A stretch of DNA of 64,000 bases from Hymenobacter sp. BT559 (GCF_016427535.1 NZ_JAELXV010000004.1:1-64000); one strand, 5' to 3'; shown: positions 18,037 through 27,284, numbered from the stretch's first letter. Program-made: numbers and translations. Notes: generated by a model not told the origin, from the sequence alone.

Positions 18037-18543
18037 TTACGATTTTTTCATTTTGGCTTTCACCTTAGCGTCGCCGTCTTTGGTCTTTTGCTTGCCAGTC
18101 TCAGCCGTGTTTACGTCGGCAGTGGCCGAGGCAGTGCTTGGGTCTTTCACCTCGCCTACCAGCGATACAGTGGCGGCACCAGCGGCCGAGTTCGACTCGA
18201 TGGTCAGCACCTTGGTTTGCATGCCCATTTTGCCAGCCGAGTTGAATTTGGCCGAAATCATACCCATTTTGCCGGGTGCGATGGGCTCCTTCGTCCAGTC
18301 GGGCACGGTGCAGCCGCAGCTCACTTGCACATTCGAAATCACGAGCGGCTGAGTGCCCGTGTTCTTAAACTTAAACACGTGGTCTACGATGTCGCCCTGC
18401 TTGATGGAGCCGAAGTCGTACTTCTCTTCCACAAACTTAATCTGGGGGCCGGCTGCTTTAGTGGTAGCAGCAGTAGTCTGAGCCTGAGCGGTGTAGCTTC
18501 CGGCAAATGCAAGGCCCAGGGCCAACAGCAGCATTTTAGTCAT
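18037..18543 (-). CDS. DUF1573 domain protein, secreted
   Basis: 168 residues with a Sec signal peptide (cleavage about after AQA, residue 21). The middle is a DUF1573 immunoglobulin-like beta-sandwich with the diagnostic DFGSIKQGDIVDHVFKFKNTG and SNVQVSCGCTVPDW; the CGC motif is typical. The last 35 residues are a charged Lys/Thr/Asp-rich tail of low complexity. Such proteins are common, periplasmic or surface-located in Bacteroidota and of unknown role. It has its own strong promoter at 18581-18611 and a terminator downstream. Confidence 0.9.
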   Translation of the reverse strand: MTKMLLLALGLAFAGSYTAQAQTTAATTKAAGPQIKFVEEKYDFGSIKQGDIVDHVFKFKNTGTQPLVISNVQVSCGCTVPDWTKEPIAPGKMGMISAKFNSAGKMGMQTKVLTIESNSAAGAATVSLVGEVKDPSTASATADVNTAETGKQKTKDGDAKVKAKMKKS

Positions 18544-18580
18544 GGCAAGTAGTAGTAAAAAAGGGAGTAGGAGGAATAAA

Positions 18581-18611
18581 CAAATTTACACGCGAAGAGG
18601 GCCCCGGCAAA
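18581..18611 (-). promoter_or_regulatory. Consensus Bacteroidota promoter for the DUF1573 gene
   Basis: On the minus strand TTTG (18611-18608), a 19-bp spacer and TAAATTTG (18588-18581) match both elements of the Bacteroidota consensus exactly. The expected start site near 18575 gives a leader of about 30 nt that contains A-rich and GGAG-like sequence. Confidence 0.75.
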
Positions 18612-18730
18612 TCGGGGGCCAAACTAGCCCGCCTAGGTGGCCGCAGCATGAAGCTGCCCCGCCTAAACCCAAATCCTGGCTTTTCAATTCCTTAGAATAA
18701 GCAAATTACTGGGCTTACCTTTCAATCGGA

Positions 18731-20164
18731 CTATTCTTCGCTCACTTCGCTTTCGTCGATGAGCCGCTGCTGAAAGTTGAGCAGAAACAGCCGCTCCGAG
18801 GCCCGCGTGATGGCCGTGTAGAGCCAGCGCGCAAACTCGCCCCCTACCGGCTCGTCGGGCTTCAGAAAGCCGTGGTCGACAAATACTGCCTGCCACTGGC
18901 CGCCCTGCGCTTTATGGCAGGTGAGGGCGTAGGCAAATTTTATTTGCAAGGCATTGAGGTAGGGGTCTTTGCGCATCTCGGCATTGCGCTCGCTCTTCTT
19001 GGTAAGGTGGCTGTAATCTTCGCCAATGGCTTGGTACAGGGCCTCGTTTTGGTCGCGGGGCAGCGAGGGGCTTTCGGTGTGCAGGGTATCGAGCAGCAGC
19101 TTTACTTCTAGCTCGGGCTCGTCGGGGTAGTCCACAAGCCGCACCCGCGCCTGGGCAAAGCGGCAGCCGAACACTTCTTCGCGGCGAATAATCTTGGTGA
19201 CTTCCAGAAAGTCGCCGTTGGCTAAGAAGCCGATTTCCGAGTCCTTAGGTAGCCAGAAGTAGTTGTTGCGCACCACCATGATGTAGTCGCCAGCTTCAAT
19301 CTCCTCTTCGGCATCGAACAGCGTGCGCCGGATGAGCTGGTTGTACTGGTTTGCGTTGCGGTTTGAGCGGCAGATGATGGTGGTGTTCTCGTGCCCAAAA
19401 TTGCGGTAGGCCCAGCGCAAGCCGTCTTCGAGCTTGTCGCCACCCATCTTGAACATATCCTTGAAGCCCTTGGTATGCAAGTGGATAGCAGGCACCTCCT
19501 CGCGCAGTTCTTCGCGCAGCTCGGTAGCATTGACCAAGATGCCCGAGGCCTCGGCTTGGCGCATTACCTGGCGCAGCTCCACGCCCTCTACGCGAGCCCG
19601 AAAGCGGTGCGCGAGCAGCTCGGGGTCGAGGGCCGGGCTCAGGAGCTGGCCCACCGGCGGCAGCTGCGCCGTGTCGCCGATGAGCAGCAGGCGGTTGGTG
19701 CTGCGCTCAAAGACGTAACCCATCAGGTCGTCGAGCAAGCCGCTCTCGCCAAAAGCCTTCTCGTCCGATATCATGGACGCCTCGTCCACGATGTACAGCA
19801 TTTCCTCCTGGCGGTTGGGCTGGCGCTGGAAGCTGAGGCGCTCGGTAGGCGCGCCGCTGGTTTGGCGATAAATCTTCTTGTGAATGGTACTGGCGGGCAC
19901 GCCGGCGTAGGCGCTCATTACCTTGGCGGCGCGGCCGGTGGGCGCCATCAGGGTGTATTTGCGCTGCAAGCGCGCCAGCCACTGCACCAGGGCGCTCACC
20001 ACGGTGGTTTTGCCGGTGCCGGCATAGCCGCGCAGCACAAATACTTTGCGGCCCGGCAGTGGGTCACGCAAAAACGCATCGAGCTGGGTGAATAGAGTGG
20101 CTTGGTCGTCGGTCGGCTCGAAAGGGAAATAGTCGCGAACGGACGGAAATCGGGTTTTTAACAT
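18731..20164 (-). CDS. RecD-like ATP-dependent DNA helicase (superfamily 1)
   Basis: 477 residues from the ATG at 20164. Helicase motifs in order: motif I GYAGTGKTT (46-54), motif Ia LMAPTGRAAKVM, motif II IVDEASMI, motif III LLIGDTAQLPPVG, motif V-like ALTCHKAQGGQW and motif VI-like WLYTAITRASERLFL. This is the RecD/Dda group of 5'-3' helicases; it is much shorter than RecD2 (about 700-800), lacking the N-terminal region, and so resembles phage Dda-like proteins. There is no RecB or RecC gene here. The gene for a small unknown protein ends 16 bp upstream on the same strand. Confidence 0.87.
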   Translation of the reverse strand: MLKTRFPSVRDYFPFEPTDDQATLFTQLDAFLRDPLPGRKVFVLRGYAGTGKTTVVSALVQWLARLQRKYTLMAPTGRAAKVMSAYAGVPASTIHKKIYRQTSGAPTERLSFQRQPNRQEEMLYIVDEASMISDEKAFGESGLLDDLMGYVFERSTNRLLLIGDTAQLPPVGQLLSPALDPELLAHRFRARVEGVELRQVMRQAEASGILVNATELREELREEVPAIHLHTKGFKDMFKMGGDKLEDGLRWAYRNFGHENTTIICRSNRNANQYNQLIRRTLFDAEEEIEAGDYIMVVRNNYFWLPKDSEIGFLANGDFLEVTKIIRREEVFGCRFAQARVRLVDYPDEPELEVKLLLDTLHTESPSLPRDQNEALYQAIGEDYSHLTKKSERNAEMRKDPYLNALQIKFAYALTCHKAQGGQWQAVFVDHGFLKPDEPVGGEFARWLYTAITRASERLFLLNFQQRLIDESEVSEE

Positions 20165-20180
20165 CAGAAGGATAAACGTC

Positions 20181-20684
20181 TCACGCTTGCCAGCAAACGT
20201 GCTGTTGCCAAAGCGCAAAGCCTTGGGTTAATATATCACGAAGCAAAGTTTGCTCCGCTAAAGGCCACTGTGCTTTCGATGGCGTTTGCCAAGGGCCACT
20301 ATCTGCATAGAGCAGGTCAAAAACTCGGTTTCGAAGGGGCGTTTTGTAGTTGCCAGCAAAGGGCTTACCCGTACCTGCACCTACATCATCAAACAAATTC
20401 CAAACTGCTAAACATTCGTGTAGTGGGCGCTTTTTATCATTCTTTAGCCAACTGGCTACGCTGTCTAAGTCTATTAGTGGAGGCACTTGCTTTACTAGCT
20501 CGTACCCTAGGTGCTGCGCAAAAGCAGCCAAGGCAGGCGCTGTTGCGAAAAGCGGCGCCATGCTCTGCGTGTCAACCCAAATGCTCTCGCGCGCCGGCTC
20601 GGGTGGGTCTTGCCATAGCAGAAAGCCGTCTTGCTGCTGCCAGCGCACCCCACAGGGATAATACATAGTTTCTGACTGCATCAT
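20181..20684 (-). CDS. Unknown protein, possibly cotranscribed with the RecD-like helicase
   Basis: 167 residues, soluble, no signal peptide, rich in Trp, Gln and Pro, with no motif I recognise. Three Met codons occur in the first seven residues (20684, 20681, 20666), so the start is uncertain. Base composition is lower in GC than the neighbours, which hints at more recent arrival. It lies just upstream of the helicase gene on the same strand with a 16-bp gap, but a functional link is not shown. Size and Trp content are like those of many small accessory proteins in Bacteroidota. Confidence 0.65.
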   Translation of the reverse strand: MMQSETMYYPCGVRWQQQDGFLLWQDPPEPARESIWVDTQSMAPLFATAPALAAFAQHLGYELVKQVPPLIDLDSVASWLKNDKKRPLHECLAVWNLFDDVGAGTGKPFAGNYKTPLRNRVFDLLYADSGPWQTPSKAQWPLAEQTLLRDILTQGFALWQQHVCWQA

Positions 20685-20838
20685 TGCGACTGCGGCAGCG
20701 CTTTTTTGGTATAGCTAAGGTAGGCAAGCTAACCTGCGCTAGCCAATGTCATCTTTACCAGACCTAGGTAGCGTACAAGTTTATCCCGGCTTCCTGCTTA
20801 GCTTGCAGGGCTCATTCCTACCCTTTTCTTTCACTCCT

Positions 20839-21867
20839 GTGTCCTCCGTTACCCTGAAGCAACTGGCGCAACAGCTAGGTCTGGCTTCTTCTACCGTGTC
20901 GCGCGCGCTGCGCAACGGCTCCGACATCAGTGCCGAAACCAAGCGCCGTGTACAGGCCATGGCGGCCGAGCTACACTACCAGCCCCACGCTTACGCCAGC
21001 GGGCTGCGCAACCAGCTTAGCCACACCATCGGCGTAGTAGTGCCGGAGGTAAACGACCGTTTTTTTTCGCTGGCTATTGATGGCATTGAGGAAGTGGCGC
21101 GCCAAAACGGCTACCACATGCTCATTTGCCTCACCCACGATAGCTACGACCTCGAGGCCCAGGTAACACGGCAGCTTACCCGGGGCCGGGTCGATGGCGT
21201 GCTCATCTCGCTGGCCGGCGAAACCCAGGGCCCCGCTCACTTCGAGCAGCTGAGCAGCCGGGGCGTACCGCTGGTGTTCTTCGACCGCGTGAGCGACGCC
21301 CTAGGTACGGCTACTGTCACCACCAACGACTTCGACGCAGCTTACCAGGCTACCGAGCACTTACTTAGCACCGGCTGCCGCCACATAGCCTATTTGCTGA
21401 TGTCGGGCAAGCTCTCCATCGGCAACCAGCGCCAGCGGGGCTACGAGGCTGCCCTAGGGGCCCACGGCCTAGCCCTCGACCCCGACCTGCTGCTCGAAAG
21501 CGGCGGCTCGAACGACGAGAACACCGGCGCTATCAGGGCCCTACTGCAGCGGCGGCCCGATATTGATGGGCTATTTGCCTCCACCGGGCGGCTGGCCCTC
21601 AGTGCCTACCAGGCCTGCCAAGAGCTAGGCCGGACCATCCCGCAGGATGTCAAAGTCATCGGCTTTTCGAACCTAGAAATCGCCTCACTACTGGCGCCGC
21701 CCCTTTCCACCGTCACGCAGCCGGCCTACGAAATTGGCCGCGAGGCCGCCCGCCTGCTGTTCAGCGCCATTATTGAGAAAAAGCCCTTGCTGGCCACCCA
21801 AAGCGTAGAGCTACCGGCCGAGCTTATCGTGCGGGGCTCTACCGCAAGCTTAGTGCATAGTGTATAG
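20839..21867 (+). CDS. LacI-family transcriptional regulator
   Basis: 342 residues from a GTG at 20839; an ATG at 20746 would add 31 residues unlike the family. Residues 4-24 (VTLKQLAQQLGLASSTVSRAL) are the LacI helix-turn-helix, followed by the hinge helix (YQPHAYASGLR) and a periplasmic-binding-protein-like ligand domain (TIGVVVPEVNDRFF, GVLISLAGE, PLVFFDR, IDGLFASTGRLALSAYQ, VKVIGFSNLE). Such regulators usually respond to sugars. No sugar catabolic gene is adjacent, so the target is unknown; the GH95/GH127 genes 12-18 kb away are only a guess. Its stop codon lies inside the hairpin at 21865. Confidence 0.9.
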   Translation: MSSVTLKQLAQQLGLASSTVSRALRNGSDISAETKRRVQAMAAELHYQPHAYASGLRNQLSHTIGVVVPEVNDRFFSLAIDGIEEVARQNGYHMLICLTHDSYDLEAQVTRQLTRGRVDGVLISLAGETQGPAHFEQLSSRGVPLVFFDRVSDALGTATVTTNDFDAAYQATEHLLSTGCRHIAYLLMSGKLSIGNQRQRGYEAALGAHGLALDPDLLLESGGSNDENTGAIRALLQRRPDIDGLFASTGRLALSAYQACQELGRTIPQDVKVIGFSNLEIASLLAPPLSTVTQPAYEIGREAARLLFSAIIEKKPLLATQSVELPAELIVRGSTASLVHSV

Positions 21868-21929
21868 TGCGTAGTTATTGGTGCTTAGGGCATAGTTGTT
21901 ATGCCCTAAGCACCAATAACTACGCACTA
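21865..21929. terminator. Perfect 30-bp hairpin between convergent genes
   Basis: Arms 21865-21894 and 21900-21929 are perfect reverse complements around a 5-nt loop GTTGT. The left arm begins on the LacI stop codon and the right arm ends 6 bp from the stop of the thioesterase gene. It lacks a long T-run, so it may be an inverted-repeat element serving as terminator for both genes. A shorter imperfect copy of the arm end (TAGTGCATAGTG) precedes it. Confidence 0.75.
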
Positions 21930-21934
21930 ATAAC

Positions 21935-22360
21935 CTATTGCACCACAGCCATGGTAGCCGAGGCCTTGGCCACGAGCACGTCGTCGCACCACACTTCGGC
22001 TTCGCAGAAGTGCAGGCGCCGCCCGGCCTTAAGCACCCAGCCAATGGCCTTGAGCCGGGTGCCCACGCCGGGATTGAGGTAGCTCACCTTGAGGTCGGAC
22101 GTGACCACGCCCACCTCATCGGGCACGAGCGTGACGGCGGCAAAGCCCGCCGCCAGGTCAGCCATAGTGGCCACCAGGCCGCCGTGGGCAAAGCCCCGCT
22201 GCTGCTGGTGCTGCTGACCTAGGGCCAGTTCGGCCTCAATGCGGCCAGGCTCAATGCGGGTGAGGTCGGCCCCAATGAGGTGCATAAAGTGCTGGCGCTC
22301 GAGCTTGCGGCGAATGCGGGTTTCCAGGTCAGCGGTGGGAAGCAGAGAGGAGTCAGACAT
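21935..22360 (-). CDS. PaaI/YigI-like hotdog-fold thioesterase
   Basis: 141 residues of the hotdog-fold thioesterase family. The conserved block is RGFAHGGLVATMADLAAGFAAV, where HGG followed by Asp in the central helix is the active-site arrangement of PaaI-type enzymes; SDLKVSYLNPG is the following strand. These hydrolyse acyl-CoA thioesters; the acyl group here is unknown. It is the last gene of a minus-strand operon, 14 bp after the glycosyltransferase gene at 22375. Confidence 0.85.
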   Translation of the reverse strand: MSDSSLLPTADLETRIRRKLERQHFMHLIGADLTRIEPGRIEAELALGQQHQQQRGFAHGGLVATMADLAAGFAAVTLVPDEVGVVTSDLKVSYLNPGVGTRLKAIGWVLKAGRRLHFCEAEVWCDDVLVAKASATMAVVQ

Positions 22361-22374
22361 AAATGACAGAATAA

Positions 22375-23910
22375 TTAATTGGTGGCAAGTGGCTCAGCAG
22401 CCGGGCCCGTTACCTCATACAAGGTGCAGCTCTCGCGCTGGTCGACGAGGCGCACGGCGTAGTGTTGTAGCAGACGTGCGCGCAGGTCGGGCATACATAC
22501 CAATACCTGGGCGCCGGGGGCCAGCGTTAGGGGGAGTTCGGATGGGCTATAGGTTTGAAGCAACAACCCTCGGCTAACCGATACTTCTTGGTAAAACTGC
22601 AGGCCGCCGATATAGCAATTGGGATAATAAATCAGCAGGTGCGCGGGCGTTTTAGCAGGCTGGTAGTCGCGCACATAGGTGCTATACGCGTGTTCGCTAC
22701 CCCATACCATTGTACTCTGCCGCTCCAGCAACAGCCAGTAAAAAGCTCGGCCATAGGGCAATACAAGCAAGGCTATAGCAAGCGCCCCACCCAGTAGCTG
22801 GCTCCACCGTGCGTACCGAATGGTAGCTGGTAGCCAGGTCCGCACATGGCCATAGGCTGCCCCCATCCCAAGCGCTATTAAGAGAGCCAGCGCCGGCATC
22901 ATCGGCGCTACGTACCAATAGTGTTTTGTCTTGGACAGCGTAATAAGCAGCATCCAGCTAATTATGAACACACTCAGCAATACCCCTAGGCGGCGTACGG
23001 GCGGCGGCGCGAACACGAGCAACCCGGCAAGGGGCAAGAAAGGCACCCACAGCTGACACTGATAGCCGAAGAAATCACGAACGTAGAACAGAGTCGATAT
23101 CGGGGGCAGGCCCGTCCCGGTGGGGCAGCCGGGTAGTACCTCATTAATCAAGTCGTGCGCAAACCTCCCGCCTAGCTCATTATTCCATACCGCAGCCAGG
23201 TAGCCTGGGAGAGCGTGCTCGCGCAATGCGTAAAAAAGCACCGGCCCCACTAGGGCGGTGGCAACGGCAAGCCAGCATTCTGGCTTGCGCAGCGTAGCCC
23301 ACAGCTTTTTTTCTAGCAGTAGGTATAGCGCTAAGCTAGGCACACCCAGCAGCCCGGCTACGCCTTTGGTAAGCACAGCTGCCCCTACTGTACCAGCTGC
23401 TAGCACTAGATAGCGGGCCCGGCCAGTTTCTACATAAATAAAAGTAGCCACTAGTTGCCCAAGCACCCAGCAGCACAGCAGGGCATCGTAGTCGCCGCTA
23501 CGGGCGACGTGCGGACTGCGAAAGCCCCCCATTGTGACAAGCACCCCCCCCGCCAGCAGGCCTATGCCCGGCTTACCGAGCCGCCGCCCCGCGAGATAAA
23601 GCCACCCCAATATTCCCACATCAGCTAAGAGGGAGGGCACGCGCACAGCCAGCGCAGTAGGTCCTAGCCAGTGCATACTCAGCGCCTGCAGCCAGATAAG
23701 TAGCGGAGGCTTCGTATTCCAGAGGTCGGGTTGATGATTGAATGTTGTTACCAACCACTGCCCATTCGAGCGCAACATCTCCAATGCATTCACAGCCTGC
23801 CGTGCCTCGTCGTCGGTTTGGAGCGGCACTTGCCCTAAGTCAAAAGCCAGCGGCAACGTGAGAAGCACAAAGGCTAGAATAGTCAATAAAACTTCACTTT
23901 TTTTCGACAT
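22375..23910 (-). CDS. GT39/ArnT-like membrane glycosyltransferase, copy 1
   Basis: 511-residue polytopic membrane protein, about eleven helices, of the GT-C superfamily (PMT/ArnT type). The first external loop carries the acidic motif DDEARQAVNALEML with the catalytic Asp-Glu pair, followed by WNTKPPLLIWLQALSM. Such enzymes transfer sugars from polyprenyl phosphate to lipid or protein at the outer face of the inner membrane. It is clearly paralogous over its whole length to the next gene upstream (24088-25596) but carries an insertion of about ten residues (NEVLPGCPTGTG) after GGRFAHDL. Third-position GC is visibly lower than in copy 2. Confidence 0.85.
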   Translation of the reverse strand: MSKKSEVLLTILAFVLLTLPLAFDLGQVPLQTDDEARQAVNALEMLRSNGQWLVTTFNHQPDLWNTKPPLLIWLQALSMHWLGPTALAVRVPSLLADVGILGWLYLAGRRLGKPGIGLLAGGVLVTMGGFRSPHVARSGDYDALLCCWVLGQLVATFIYVETGRARYLVLAAGTVGAAVLTKGVAGLLGVPSLALYLLLEKKLWATLRKPECWLAVATALVGPVLFYALREHALPGYLAAVWNNELGGRFAHDLINEVLPGCPTGTGLPPISTLFYVRDFFGYQCQLWVPFLPLAGLLVFAPPPVRRLGVLLSVFIISWMLLITLSKTKHYWYVAPMMPALALLIALGMGAAYGHVRTWLPATIRYARWSQLLGGALAIALLVLPYGRAFYWLLLERQSTMVWGSEHAYSTYVRDYQPAKTPAHLLIYYPNCYIGGLQFYQEVSVSRGLLLQTYSPSELPLTLAPGAQVLVCMPDLRARLLQHYAVRLVDQRESCTLYEVTGPAAEPLATN

Positions 23911-24087
23911 AAATGCCTACAATATAACTACCTAATTGCACCCTAAGCAGCTGAAACAGAACTAGCACCGAGGAAGGCCGAGGTTCTGCTCTGTTCACAA
24001 AGATTGCGTGCCCTGCAGGGCAACCCACCCTCCATTTTAGCTGCTGGCAAAAACGAGAACGTAGCCTCTTGTCACTTTTCCTTCTCA

Positions 24088-25596
24088 TCAAAGCTTGCCC
24101 AGCAGCTCAGTAACAGCGGCCGGGCCAGTGACTTCATATAGGGTGCAGGTCTCGCGCTGGTCGACGAGGCGCACGGCATAGCGTCGCTGCAAGCGTGCAC
24201 GCAATTCGGGCAGGCACACCAATACTTGAGTGCCAGAGGCTAGCGTGGCGGGCAGGCTGTCGGGGCCGCAGCAGCGCAGGTGCAGCCCGCGTGCGCGCAG
24301 CGTTTGTTGGTAGAAGTGTAAGCTACCGAAATAGTTATCGTCGTAGTAAGCCAGGATGTGCGCCGGGGTTTTGGCCGGGCGGTAGTCGCGCACGTAGGCG
24401 GTGTAGGCGCGGTACTCGCCCCACACCTGGTAGCCCGAGCGCTCCTGCTTTATCCAGTAGAACACCCGGCCTAGCGGAATGGCGACCAATCCCACAGCTA
24501 GCGCGCCGCCCAGCAGCGGGCGCCACCAAGCGCGCTGCACCCAGGCTGGCAGCCAGCACTGGGCCCTAGTGTAAGCCGCCCCCGCCCCCAGCGCCAGCAG
24601 CAGAGCCAGCGCTGGCAGCATGGGGCCCGTGTACCACTCAAACTTGGTTTCAGAAAATGTAATGACGGCCAGCCACTCCAGCAAAAACAACCCTAGTAAG
24701 GCACCTAGGCGGCGGCTCGCCGAGGCGGGCCCCACCACCAGAAACCCCACCAGCGGCAACAGCGGCAGCCAGTAGCGGCACTGGTACTTCACGAGGTTGT
24801 TGACATGAAACAGCAGCGGGTGCGGGCCATACGACAAGTCGTGGGCATAGCGCCCGCCCAGCTCATTATTCCACACGGCAGCCAGGTAGCCCGGCAGCGC
24901 CCACTCGCGCAGCAGGTAGTAGCTCACCGGGCCCGCCAGGCCCACTGCCACGGCCCCCCAGAAGGCGGGGCGGCGCAGCGTAGTCAGTAGTTTCTTTTCC
25001 AGCAGCACGTAGAGCACCAGGCTGGGCAGGCCCAGCAGCCCCGCCACGCTCTTGGTAAGCACGGCTCCGCCCACGGCCACGGCTGCCGCAAACAGGTAAC
25101 GTCGCCGTCCGGTTTCGGTGTAAGCGAAGGTGGCCAGCAGCTGCCCCAGCACCCAGAAGCAAAGCAGGGCATCGTAGTCGCCGCTGCGGGCCAGGTGCGG
25201 GCCGCGGTAGCCAGGCATCGTCACGAGCAGCGCCCCGGCCAGCAGGCCCAGGCCGGGGCGCCCCACCCGGCAGCCCGCCAGGTACAGCAGCACTACTACC
25301 CCCAGCGAGGCCAGTAGCGACGGCAGCCGCACCGCCACTTCGGTTGGCCCCAGCAGGCCCAGGCTCATAGCCTGCAGCCAGATAAGCAGCGGGGGCTTGG
25401 TGTTCCAGAGGTCGGGGCGGTGGTCGAAGGTGGTGATGAGCCACTGCCCGCCCGAGCGCAGCATTTCCAAGGAATTGACCGCCTGGCGGGCTTCGTCCCA
25501 GCTCTGGATAGGTAGGGCACCTAGGTCGAAAGCTAGCGGTGACCCAATCAGCAGCAGGGCCAGAACAGTTAAAATTATTTCGTATTTTTTCAGCAT
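24088..25596 (-). CDS. GT39/ArnT-like membrane glycosyltransferase, copy 2
   Basis: 502-residue membrane protein with the same topology and motifs as its neighbour: WDEARQAVNSLEML in the first periplasmic loop, WNTKPPLLIWLQAMSL, ARSGDYDALLC, and a C-terminal soluble region ending in LVDQRETCTLYEVTGPA, almost identical to copy 1. The pair is a tandem duplication that has diverged. It is the first gene of the operon and has a -7 box at 25626. Substrate and acceptor unknown; lipid A or a cell-surface glycan is plausible. Confidence 0.87.
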   Translation of the reverse strand: MLKKYEIILTVLALLLIGSPLAFDLGALPIQSWDEARQAVNSLEMLRSGGQWLITTFDHRPDLWNTKPPLLIWLQAMSLGLLGPTEVAVRLPSLLASLGVVVLLYLAGCRVGRPGLGLLAGALLVTMPGYRGPHLARSGDYDALLCFWVLGQLLATFAYTETGRRRYLFAAAVAVGGAVLTKSVAGLLGLPSLVLYVLLEKKLLTTLRRPAFWGAVAVGLAGPVSYYLLREWALPGYLAAVWNNELGGRYAHDLSYGPHPLLFHVNNLVKYQCRYWLPLLPLVGFLVVGPASASRRLGALLGLFLLEWLAVITFSETKFEWYTGPMLPALALLLALGAGAAYTRAQCWLPAWVQRAWWRPLLGGALAVGLVAIPLGRVFYWIKQERSGYQVWGEYRAYTAYVRDYRPAKTPAHILAYYDDNYFGSLHFYQQTLRARGLHLRCCGPDSLPATLASGTQVLVCLPELRARLQRRYAVRLVDQRETCTLYEVTGPAAVTELLGKL

Positions 25597-25625
25597 AAAT
25601 GCTTACGCGCCAACCTGGCACCGGG

Positions 25626-25633
25626 CAAAGATA
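25626..25633 (-). promoter_or_regulatory. -7 promoter box for the glycosyltransferase operon
   Basis: On the minus strand TATCTTTG matches TAnnTTTG exactly and lies 29 bp before the start codon of copy 2. The -33 region is GC-rich without an obvious TTTG. Confidence 0.4.
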
Positions 25634-25751
25634 GCCGCCGCCCCAGGGGCCGGCCGGGCCAGCAGGCCAACCGCTGGGCCACCCTACACGTTAGGGCAGG
25701 GCTACGCTTTCGACTTCAAGCTTTGGTAAGAAGCTTGGCCTGACTACAACT

Positions 25752-26243
25752 ATGGTACAAACTGATGACTTACTGCGCCCCTACGCTGGGCAGGTGCGGG
25801 TGCGAGTAGGCGGCGTGCTGCTGCGCGAAGGCACGCTGCTGCTAGCCGCCCACCGCGGGCTGCTGGCCGATGGCGCCCCCTTCTGGTCGCCACCCGGCGG
25901 GGGCTGGGTGTTTGGCGAGTCGCTGCGCGAGGCAGTGCGGCGCGAGTTTTTAGAAGAAACTGGGCTGGCCGTGCAAGCCGGCCGGCTGCTGCACCTGCAC
26001 GAGTTTCGGCAGGGTGAGCTACAAGCGCTGGAGCTTTTTTTTGAAGTGCAGCCCGACGACCCCGCCGCAGTGCCGCGGCTCGGCCACGACCCCGAGCACG
26101 CCCCCGAGCGCCAGCTGCTGGCCGAGCTGGCCTGGTTTAGCCCGCGCCAGTTGCTAGCCTTGCCGCCCGCGCAGGTGCATCCCGTGCTGCGCGGCCTGCT
26201 CAGCATCGACGATGTTTTTGTACCCCAGCAGCTACTTAACTAA
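25752..26243 (+). CDS. Nudix hydrolase
   Basis: 163 residues with a complete Nudix box: Gly50, Glu56 and Arg64-Glu65-Phe-Leu-Glu-Glu-Thr-Gly71-Leu72 in GWVFGESLREAVRREFLEETGL, preceded by FWSPPGGG. The Nudix box binds Mg2+ and hydrolyses a nucleoside diphosphate linked to another group. The substrate cannot be deduced; the length and start VRVGGVLLREGTLLLAAHR match the general ADP-ribose/NTP-type group. It stands alone on the plus strand. Confidence 0.9.
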   Translation: MVQTDDLLRPYAGQVRVRVGGVLLREGTLLLAAHRGLLADGAPFWSPPGGGWVFGESLREAVRREFLEETGLAVQAGRLLHLHEFRQGELQALELFFEVQPDDPAAVPRLGHDPEHAPERQLLAELAWFSPRQLLALPPAQVHPVLRGLLSIDDVFVPQQLLN

Positions 26244-26356
26244 CTGTGAGCTAGCACTCCGCCCAAGCTCCGCGCCGGGCCAGAGCGGTACACGGCACGC
26301 ATTGGTGGGGGCGGCATGCTACTTTTACGGCTGGTGGCTGCCAGCGGCTGCCGCTT

Positions 26357-27256
26357 TTGCCCGTGCTTGCTACTGCTATTCTTCCGCCCTCGTCGGCCCT
26401 GCCGCCTGCTCCCGTGGCGCAGCTGCACGATGAGGCCTTCGACCCGGCCCGCCTAGGTGCCTACCACCTCGATATTCTCCTCACTGAGGGCCACTGCCGC
26501 TTGACGGTGCGCGAGGCGGCCCGCCAAAAAGTGCTGGTGCTGGAGGACTGGACACTGGCCACCCCCACGGCTCTGCCGGCCCTGGCGGCCGGCCACGAGC
26601 TGCTGGGCCGCACCGGCTGGGCCGGCGTGCGGCTGGCAGTGGGCGGCGGGGCCTTCACGCTGCTGCCCGCGCCCCTGTTTCGGCCCGGCGACGAGGCCGC
26701 GTACCTGGGCCTGCACCACCCCCTAGGGGCTACCGAGCAGGCCCTGGCCTACGCCCTGCCGCCCGGCTCGGCCGCGCACGAGCTCGTGAGCATTTTTGCC
26801 GTGGAGGCGGCGGTGGCCGAGTGGCTGCACGCTACCCACGGCCCGTCGGCGCGCCTGCTGCACCACACCAGCGCCCTGGTAGCCGGGCTGCTGCACCAGC
26901 GCGGCCCGGCCGCCCCCACCCGGCAGCTCTACCTGCACCTGGCCGGCCCCGAGCTGACGCTAGTGGTGCTGGGCGCGCAGCTGGAGTTTTGCAACGTGTT
27001 CGCCATCAGCACGCCCGAAGATGCCGTTTACTACACCATTCTGGTAATGCAGGAGCTGGGCCTTAACCCCGACCAGGATACCGTGGCTATCTGGGGCGAC
27101 CTCACCAGCGAGTCGGCCATCTTCACGCTGCTGCGCACCTACGTGCGCTACCTGCGTTTTGGCAGCCGCCCCTTCGGCCTGCAATACAGCTACCGCCTCA
27201 ATGAGCTGGCCGAGTGCCGCCACTTCGAGCTGTTCAGCCTCGCTTTTTGCGCCTAG
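26357..27256 (+). CDS. DUF3822 family protein
   Basis: About 299 residues, with two related halves as in the actin/ASKHA-like fold proposed for DUF3822. Recognisable features are the N-terminal YHLDILLTEGHCRLTVRE, the middle LYLHLAGPELTLVVLGAQLEFCNVF and the C-terminal YYTILVMQELGLNPDQDTVAIWGD. In many Bacteroidota DUF3822 precedes rsmD and coaD; here coaD follows directly and rsmD is not present. Start uncertain: TTG at 26357 or GTG codons at 26363 and later. The stop codon TAG is part of a CCTAGG site. Function unknown. Confidence 0.8.
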   Translation: MPVLATAILPPSSALPPAPVAQLHDEAFDPARLGAYHLDILLTEGHCRLTVREAARQKVLVLEDWTLATPTALPALAAGHELLGRTGWAGVRLAVGGGAFTLLPAPLFRPGDEAAYLGLHHPLGATEQALAYALPPGSAAHELVSIFAVEAAVAEWLHATHGPSARLLHHTSALVAGLLHQRGPAAPTRQLYLHLAGPELTLVVLGAQLEFCNVFAISTPEDAVYYTILVMQELGLNPDQDTVAIWGDLTSESAIFTLLRTYVRYLRFGSRPFGLQYSYRLNELAECRHFELFSLAFCA

Positions 27257-27284
27257 GGCCTTTACATTTCATCTGGGTAACTAT

